Origin: Glossina fuscipes | Lineage: Eukaryota; Arthropoda; Insecta; Diptera; Glossinidae | Assembly (NCBI RefSeq): GCF_014805625.2 | Contig: NW_024003726.1 | Location: 1,354,702 to 1,418,701 of the forward strand | Direction: 5' to 3' | DNA length: 64,000 bases | Shown here: piece by piece, positions 56,380 to 64,000 of the stretch | Numbering within the stretch: the first letter of the stretch is position 1 | Layout of the letters: every line of letters starts with the position of its first letter | Made by a program: the position numbers and the translations under genes | Notes under the pieces: model-generated | What the model saw: the letters and a program-made list of their open reading frames with translations, nothing else | Told to the model about the DNA's origin: nothing | Database searches by the model: none

Positions 56380-59300
56380 GATGTACGGATGGAGTGTGTT
56401 GTCTTGCATTTGGAAAAATAAAGAGATGTTCTCCACAAGTGGTTCGCAAAAATGGTCGGTTTCCCGAATAAAGAAGAAAAAACAGCAGTAAAACGAGTTG
56501 TTGCGACACTTAAATATTAGTTTCCGCTAAAACAAATATTTGCTTTGATTATCAGTTGACGTTATAAGTGATTGTTATACAAAAAACCGTATAAAAAAAT
56601 TTCTTTGTGGAATCTAACAGACACAAAAAATTTAATAAAAATGATGAAATAATAAGTAAAAAATTAAATAAACTACGGTACATTTTAGTTAAAGAAGAAG
56701 AAGAAAAGAAGAACTTGAATTGTTATTCATTTGTAACACTATATAAGTTAAACAATACTATATGTTTATTGTTTGAGTACTTGTCTGCAGCTGTTTTATT
56801 AGTTATAAATTTTGTCAAAAAGTAAACGACTTATTCAATTACAAAAAATGCTTATCAATTAGATTTATTTTCCAACGAAAAACAGCATTCTTAACAGATA
56901 CCTGAATATTTGTAATTACCAAGATATTTGTGCGTGCGTATTGAACAATAGGTTGAAGACTTGATAATGACTTAACGGACAAACTGGTATATATATGAAA
57001 AAGAGACATAGGACAGACGAAGTTCAGGGAACGGTCAATGGGGTAAAACCGACGTATAATTCGACCAGTTAAGGGACGGACAAAAAGCGCAGTGACATTG
57101 GCATGCGATCATATACATGAATATTTGTCTTACATATATTACATTTACATTATTCGATTTTTGTCATTTCTTCTTTTTAATTAATTTTTTTTTTTGTAGT
57201 ATGACATCAGCTATCTAAGCAAGAATAAAAACAAAAAATCTCAGCTGAATACATTACAATCTACCTCTTTTGGGTAATCAACACTATATCATGTAGGTCA
57301 AAAAGATCAAATTGTCGGATACTGCAAACAGGTAGATGCACATGTCATTGAAAAGATGGCTAGTTCGGCAGTAATGGGAGGTTGCTATCTTTATCTCACA
57401 GATGCTCCACAGATAGCCACACTAAAAAAATAAACGTGCTAAAACTCTTATGAAGCCGACTTACTTAATTACTAGGGCTGACTTCAGGCCTTAGGCCACT
57501 CTATAGCCTGCCATACTTATGATCTCGATCGATCCATGATTTTATGCGTGAGACCCCTACGTTGGATCCAATGAATATTTAATCTACTTTTCCCTAAGAA
57601 GAAAAAGTGGTTTTTAATGCATTTTTAGATTTGTATGTTAAGAAAAAAAGACATTCACTATTAGAATTGGTTGAATAAGGCTACTGAATTTGCTGTTTGC
57701 ATAAAAAAAATATTACAATATAATACATATATATGTGTTGTTGTTCTAAAGCGTTTAAGATTGAATATGGCAACATTAAGTATATGAATTCATTATTTGT
57801 TTCTTAAATTGTCTGTGAAATTTTTTTTTGGAATTTATAAAGAAAATAATTATACTTGTCAAACATTTTGAAGATAAAAAGACTACGAAACGTTGCCGAA
57901 ATATCATACGAGTCAGCATTTAGAGCTGTATTATAAGAGCCTTCCATTATATATATTTGTAGTTTTTCAGTTTCTACATACACAAGAAATGTCAATAAAA
58001 GATTTTTTAATATTCATTTTATTTTTCTCTCAACATACTTCTTTTTTGTAATTGTAATTTTGTAATTTCCTTCGAACCCTCACAATAAATGTCTTCACGT
58101 AAAACTTTGCTAAGTTTAACAAAATTATTTCTTTTATATGTTCATTTGCTTTGAATTAATTCCAATACACAAGTTTTTAACTTATTTAAAATCATCGAAA
58201 ACTAAGAAGTTCATGTGCACCAAAGTTTTATACCAATTTACCTTTTTTTTATGAGAAATGGTCGATTACTTTTCTTTAGAAACCCTACGCACTAATGGAA
58301 AAAAGTGTTCATTTTTGTTAGTTAAGTTAATTTCAATGGAAATCTTTTAAATGTACGTTAATTTCAATCAACAAAAATATGGTCAGGTCAATTTACTAAC
58401 ACTGACAATTAAAGTAAATTCCACACTTAATACGTCAACTCAAATTGCCAATCTCCTTCTTAATTTTTTCTCCTTCTCTTCAGCCTCCTCATATAACCTA
58501 CAGGGTTGCAATTGCAAATGATAGGCGTTTCAAAGTAATCATATAGCTGAGCGGGGAGAGTCTTATCGAATTTATAGATTGTAACGTCCGCGTGTAGGGG
58601 TGTTCCCTGGGTAGTCTTTGTCCCTGCTCTTCACAAATAGAGTAGAGTTATTCATAATAACGGAATTGCGTTAATTAAAATCTCCTTTCATAATTCTTCG
58701 CTCACATAGTAGCACTATTTAGAAAGACAGTTATGAAAAGAGAACAAAGTCCGAAGTTCGTCTGTATAGTATAAGGGTAGTTTTTTTTAAATAAAATAAG
58801 CGAGTAAATCGTATTTGAGCATTGCGAGAGGATGGACATGGGCAGAAAAAACTCTTTTTGCGGCAGAAGGCAGGCCAGCAGATGTGTTTGGTGGCCAAAA
58901 GAAAAGAAAGGAAATAAAAATGATGTAAGACAGTTTAAAATAAATATTAAGAAATCTATATATCGGCCATTAAATAAAAATTTTGTCATATTAAAACCTC
59001 CATTAGTTAGTTCGAAAGCATGGAAAATTTGTATAAGACCACAAATCAATACAAACGAAGTAATGGATAAACGTTAAAGAAATCTTTGTTTTGTGTACGA
59101 GTATAGAAATGTGAAGAGATTACCATTGCTATGATTTTCAATAAATTTCCTAAATTATAAAAAAAAAATTTAAAACTTTAACTATAATAAAATAACTTTG
59201 TAAAAATAGTGTTTAATTATCTTGGTGTGAGATTCAAACAAGGATACGGCCTATTAAAACGTATTTTAATGTCCCTGTAAATTAACGAAAACAGCAGTGT

Positions 59301-60070
59301 GCAAGACAACAAATAAAATGAAAAAAAATTAAATAAAAAAAAAAAAACGATCAATCATGTGTTTGAATACAGCTCCAAAGGTAAGCTTGGTTTGATGTTG
59401 TGGCTGTACCAGAATGCAAGGAACACATCAAGTAAGGAGCAGTTTGAACAATAGTGAAAAAAAGAGACAATATGACAAAAATGATGAATTAAACGTCTAA
59501 TAGGTTTCACGACGATGAAGTATAAATGTGTGTGTGTGCGTGCACGTAGGAATGGGATCATAGACAATAACTTAATGGACCAACAGATACACAGGTGTAG
59601 ACTAACGGCGAAAAGAACAATACTAACCGACTATAAGACTGTTAAATAGGACACGCCGTTAGTTATTTGTGAGTGTAAATGGGTTAGCCAGACGGTACAA
59701 ATAAAACGCAAGCCCTACGCTACCATCACAAGATACAGCCGTACAGGAGCTTAATAAAAAAATCGGTAACTAAAAACATAAATGGAAAACCTCGACAATG
59801 TTATCAGAAGATTTGCGGTTTATGCGGTGGTGTAAGTATTTCAGAGGGAAAACTTACAACTGAACTATCAATAAAGAGGAAGGGAATTTCTATTGCAGTG
59901 TATATCGCTAAAAAGGAGTAACCACCTACCGATATGCTGCTTGGACAAGATACTCCCGTAAATAAACATCTCAAATTAGAATTCGATGAACGTGCCGTGA
60001 TTATCAATAAACAAACAACGATAACATAACGATAACAGAGACAAATAATATCGACAATCAGAATATGCAA
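56380..60070. other. AT-rich stretch without recognised genes
   Basis: Holds a TG-rich microsatellite at 59526-59543 and many A/T tracts. No frame longer than 120 codons and none with a recognisable domain. Confidence 0.3.
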
Positions 60071-60078
60071 GCTCGACC

Positions 60079-62270
60079 TCCTTATTTATTTACTTATTTA
60101 TTTATTTATTCATTTATACATGAAACTCAACTAAGGACAATTGCAGTCGAATTCAGTACATCTTAATAGAAAATCTTATACTAATTGTTCCAAAACTAGT
60201 ATACAATAAAAAGGAACAAAAAAAGAATAATAGTAATAAGCAAGAAAGTTTAAAACTTAATTAAAAAGTTAAAAATAATAATTCATGTATAAATAAATAA
60301 GAAGAGAAAAAAAAAGCATGTACACAGCTAGCACAGACGCACACCCGCAACAAGAACAGATCTAGGTTGCAATTGAACCCCTAAACCATTGCAAATATGC
60401 ATAACCTTGGCAACCAACACGTTAACAACACAATATTGCTTTAAATTAAAAAATGATATACTAAGAATGAAATGTTAGTTTCAGTACGACATAGGTAAAT
60501 CGCGCATATTGAGCAAAGTCGCTTTAATAGGCTTTAAAGACTCCGATAATGAGAATAGGTGATAGACATTATATGTACCATTTATTACTTTGATTAAGAA
60601 GGAAACACCAAGAACAAATCTACGTTTCTCAAGTGACGGTAAGGATAATAGTAGCAACCTATTTTCATAGGGCGGAAGAGAGGCAATTGGGTCCCAACCC
60701 AAATTGCTAAGGACAAACAGCAAGAATTGCTTTTGAACAGATTCAATTGAATGTAAATACCACCTATATGAAGGCGCCCACACAACGGAGGCATACTCAA
60801 GTATAGGTCTACCCAAACACATGTGAAACCTTTTCGTAATATAAAAATCATCAAGCTCCTTGTAACACCTCTTTATAAAATCAAGCGCGGACCTAGCTTT
60901 GCTTAACGAGAGCTCAATGTGCAAGTTAAAACGTAATCTATGGTCAAATAGAACGCCTAAATCTGTGAACGTATCGACGTCCTCCAACTTATGGGAATCA
61001 ATGAAATACTGAGTAATGAATGACTTTCTTCTTGAGAAAGAAACCTTCTTACATTTAATTAGATTTAGTTTGAGAAGATTCAAAGACTCAAGACTATGCC
61101 CCTGTAGTTCTCAACGAGTTGTCTACTTTTGCTTTTGTAAATAGGAATAAGGGAAGTACTCTTCCAACACAAAGGGAAAACACCTAAATTCATGGACTAG
61201 TTAAAAATTTTTGAGATAACGCCACATAACTCGACAGCGCAGGATTTAAGTACACATACTATATTCAGAGAGCGCAACCCTTTAAAAACGTCATTTTCAG
61301 AAATAACGCAATTGGGAATTGAAACCAGATTAGTTTTAGGATTTGGGCAGTTTGCTAAAAAATCCGAATTATAAATCGAAAAGTTTCGACGGAAGTATTC
61401 AGCAAAGAGATTTGAGATTTGAAAATCGTCCAAAGAATCATAGCCATTAAACGAAACATGCGAGGAATGAGTGGAAATTTTTCTTTTCAATAACAAATTT
61501 AAAAAAGTATTTAGGATTAGCAAACGAAGAGGATTTAATAAACTGGACATATCTGCAATAATATTGGTGGTTGAGGGAGGTAAATCTATGCCTTGCCGCC
61601 GAGTAAGCGAAATAGACGAAAGCAGAGCCACTTTTCGAATATATTTTGAAAGGCGTGTTTTTTATATTCTTGAAATTTATTAATTAAGCATCCAATCGGT
61701 CGCAGTGGTTCATTTAAGTCGGAACTACAATTTTAAAAGACGAGATTGCTCTAGATTGAGAAGGAGCCAATTTGAAAATGCTAACACGCGTAAAATTGAC
61801 AGATCGGACATTCGCCGCTATATAACGTTTTATGTTATCCACAGATGTATCAGTTGCCAGTCTTGACACAAACATTGCTTTTCTGGGAGGAACTGCCTTC
61901 AAGCAAATGTCATCTGTACTAGGAGCAGTAGGGTTCACGGATGGCGAGTTTAGAGTTGGGGGGAATATAGAAGGAGTAACCGCACTTGCACGAGCAGCTT
62001 GTGTGACGTGCCCAGTTTAGAGACCAGCGTTCGCACTCGAAGAGCCAGGGAGAGAGGACGATTTACTATTCTCTTTATTAGTTTTAGACGATGACGCCTG
62101 AGTAGACACCACGACGCCAATGGGAGGAGATACCCTTGTCACTTTAGAATAGCTCAAACCAGAAGGACTTCCCTGCTTATTTGTAACTTTTTTGTTACCG
62201 ACCGACTCAACAATAGCAGAAACGCTTCTTTGTAGACTTTGAGGGAGCGCTAACTTGTATCAACGAATCA
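60079..62270 (-). mobile_element. family A Jockey-like LINE, copy 2, with internal deletions
   Basis: Read right to left: ORF1 (62260-61715) has a Lys/Ser/Pro-rich linker, then KAMFVSRLATDTSVDNIKRY and SRAISSFKIVVP. Then, without an endonuclease, the pre-RT linker (61631-61197: HVSFNGYDSLDDFQISNLFAEYF, LKSCAVELCGVISKIF). The RT catalytic core is missing too. ORF2 resumes at 61090 with the thumb (see next entry). The 3' untranslated part runs to a tail of TAAA/AATA units at 60079-60110. Two deletions thus removed endonuclease and RT core, so it cannot move itself. The tail and lack of RNase H fit the Jockey group. Confidence 0.8.
60481..61083 (-). pseudogene. family A ORF2, C-terminal RT thumb (longest open part)
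   Basis: 200 open codons. It starts inside the protein at LKLNLIKCKKVSFSRRK. Domain landmarks are DVDTFTDLGVLFDHRLRFN, SKARSALDFIKRCYKELDD, RPILEYASVVWAPSYRW, ESVQKQFLLFVLSNLGWDP and ENRLLLLSLPSLEKRR, ending RDLPMSY with a stop. This is the standard C-terminal region of insect non-LTR ORF2 proteins after the YxDD box. The first methionine is not a real start. The frame's intactness suggests a young copy. Similar DNA lies at 125, 23620 and 63640. Confidence 0.85.
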
Positions 62271-62293
62271 GATTTAGGATAGAAAAAAATAGA

Positions 62294-62342
62294 ATAACTT
62301 AATAGGGAAAGAAAACCTTAACTTAATAGGGAAAGAAACCTC
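62294..62342. repeat. short tandem duplication
   Basis: AACTTAATAGGGAAAGAAA occurs twice in direct tandem. Confidence 0.7.
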
Positions 62343-62439
62343 CCAGTTCCGAATGTTGAAGATTGTTTAAAACAACCAATAAAATTCACATATTTTGCAA
62401 CGGTTAGATGTAAACAGTGAATATTACGTGGTTATATGA

Positions 62440-63490
62440 ATATAATCGAATGATGTTTGGGCTTCAAATGCGATGGGTAATATTCAAGAAAGTACGGGAA
62501 ATAACCTACTGCTGTACTACATGGACGAGATTCTTCCAGCTAGCAGTACGATTGATGAATCTAAATTGGCAATTGTTCTCAAAACTTTAAAGGACACCGC
62601 TCAAATGTGAGTTTCTCAAAATGAAGATTAAATTTTTGAGCTAGCAGTTGACTCCACGAGCTCTTATGCCTGCAGAAATTAAAACATAGGCGATAGGAAA
62701 ATACTAGGGTTCTATATGTATAGCTGAAACTTGTAGTTTTCGGGGTATATGTGCATATCTTAAAAAGTTCCTTCCTGAATTTTCGATTTTATCTGAACCA
62801 CTATTCAAAAAGGGAGCAACATTCGAGAGGATGAATGAACAAAAAAGATATTAAAAAATCCAACTTTTATCCTTTCCCGTAATGGTTACATACCAAGTAG
62901 ATACCTAACATGAAATTCATACGGATGGAAGCTCACAGAGTCCTGCTGGATTGTTATTGACACGGGACAGAAACGGTCTAAAAGTAGCCGTTTATTTTAT
63001 TCGGCATATACAAGGAAAAATTCAAAGCCATGACTTCAGCGCACTGAGAACTACAATGACAAAAAGGGAACTGATTCCAAGAATTATACGACGGAGGCTT
63101 CGAATATAGTTGTTGATATAGAAATTGAACATCGCAACTCCACACGTATGAAGCACTCAGATGTCTTAAATAGAATGCCTACCGAAAATCGTCGTGATCT
63201 CGATGTAGCAGATATGCAAATCTGTAAAATCACAATTGACAAAAGTGGTTGGCCTTGCTCAATGCAGTTACAAGATGATATTTTGAAAGAAACAATACAT
63301 TTTCTAAATGTGGGAGACAAAACAGTAGGTAAGGATTACACCGTGGAAGAGGACCGGGTATTGAGAAATGTTGGAGGCATAAATTTATAGATGGATCCCA
63401 AAGCAATTCGTTGGTAGACAGTGTAAAAGAATTACGATAAAGCGGGTCAATTGGATATTGATAAAAGAATCGAAAGCATCAAGAGCTATG
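62440..63490 (+). pseudogene. Ty3/gypsy pol fragment: RT, RNase H and integrase start
   Basis: The plus strand gives a decayed FGLANA-type entry, then YMDEILPASSTIDE (62515-62560): the YMDD catalytic box has become YMDE. LAIVLKTLKDTAQM follows. The RT-RNase H connection is damaged (62760-62860). Next come HTDGSSQSPAGLLLTRD and TMTKRELIPRI, then HRNSTRMKHSDVL and NRMPTENRRDLDVADMQI in a long open stretch (63148-63390). The integrase HHCC region starts MDPKAIRW and breaks off at about 63490, exactly where a family A LINE begins on the other strand. Confidence 0.8.
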
Positions 63491-64000
63491 CGCATAGGAG
63501 CACACTTACAACCGGTACAGGACCAAATTGCAAATGAACCCCTAAGCCATCGCAAACATGCATAAGCCTGGCAACCGATAATAAATTGACAATAATTCAC
63601 TTTCGAAACGTAACGACTTTTTAAGGATAAAAGCTAGTTTAAATACGACATAGGTAAATCGCGCGTATTAAGCAATGTTGCTTTAATGGACTTTAAAGAG
63701 TCCGCTAACGAGAATAAGTGGTAGACGTCATTTAGGTTCTTGCAAACGACTCTGAGCGGATTGAACAGCTCATAATTAAATTTACACTGATTAAGCTTAA
63801 CCAAGATAAAATGTCTAGAGAAGCGATTAGGGACATTAAAGCTTATTTCACCAAGTAATGAAGGCGAGTCAATAGCACCATTTATTGCTTTAATTAGAAA
63901 GGAAACGCCAAGAACAAATCTACGTTTCTCAAGAGACGGTAGGGACAGCAGAAAACAGAAAAAAACATGATGGATCGAATTTCCATCTGCGAAGCCTTGG
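63491..64000 (-). mobile_element. family A Jockey-like LINE, copy 3, runs off the right edge
   Basis: From its 3' end at about 63491 the minus-strand element shows the same 3' untranslated sequence as copy 2 (complement of CAAATGAACCCCTAAGCC, GCATAAGCCTGGCAACC). The ORF2 C terminus follows: the DLPMSY-stop equivalent at about 63643, then a stretch absent from copy 2 (63720-63870), then VNGAID and KRRFVLGVSFLIK near 63930-63890. It is inserted in the Ty3/gypsy integrase and continues beyond 64000. Confidence 0.8.

Noticed and set aside
63148..63390. Plus frame as a cellular gene
   Set aside because: It is continuous with Ty3/gypsy RNase H and integrase sequence before and after it.
1..64000. 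CRISPR array, rRNA, bacterial operon or prophage
   Set aside because: No regularly spaced repeats, no rRNA sequence, no ribosome-binding sites or dense gene packing; all signs are of an animal genome.

Overview
The window looks like repeat-rich, AT-rich nuclear DNA of an insect, most likely a higher fly. A tephritid-like fly is my inference, not something the sequence proves. The grounds are GT-AG introns, a translation-factor gene with fly-like sequence, and remains of Jockey, BEL/Pao, Ty3/gypsy, mariner, Tc1, piggyBac and pogo-like elements. Nothing bacterial is present: no operons, no CRISPR array and no rRNA.

The one cellular gene I recognise is the 5' coding part of eIF4G, on the minus strand. 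A nine-codon start exon lies at 29371-29397, followed by a 14.6-kb intron, a 582-nt exon at 14172-14753, an 8.2-kb intron, and short exons at 5812-5938, 5620-5737 and probably 5521-5561. Exon phases match throughout. The rest of the gene (MIF4G, MA3) should lie left of the window. A second probable gene, not recognised, has a terminal coding exon at 50162-50505 (minus).

Almost everything else is mobile-element debris, region by region. 0-5 kb: LINE scrap, LTR-like repeat, and a mariner with perfect 31-bp inverted repeats but a dead transposase. 8.5-13.6 kb (intron 2): Jockey RT scrap, a GC-rich repeat, a SINE, a Tc1 remnant and a second LTR-like repeat. 14.8-29 kb (intron 1): SINE, long foldback element, degenerate LINE with RNase H, BEL RT, a minus-strand Jockey-like LINE ('family A'), BEL integrase, a deleted Jockey element and a degenerate mariner. 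32.5-37.4 kb: pogo-like element, a LINE carrying a piggyBac-derived insertion, and another mariner. 38-45.6 kb: LINE RNase H, SINE, Ty3/gypsy pol, a second BEL copy, a third mariner-type remnant and a gypsy protease. 49.6-51.1 kb: three tRNA-derived SINEs, one with a perfect 12-bp target duplication. 54.7-56.4 kb: gag-like and LINE RNase H remains. 60-64 kb: two more family A LINE copies, one of them inserted into a Ty3/gypsy integrase.

No element appears to encode an intact transposase or polymerase. I found no undescribed functional system. The most worthwhile points are the eIF4G 5' structure, the nested insertions, the foldback element, the SINE set and two unidentified coding stretches. 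All assignments rest on reading motifs by eye; no database search was run.
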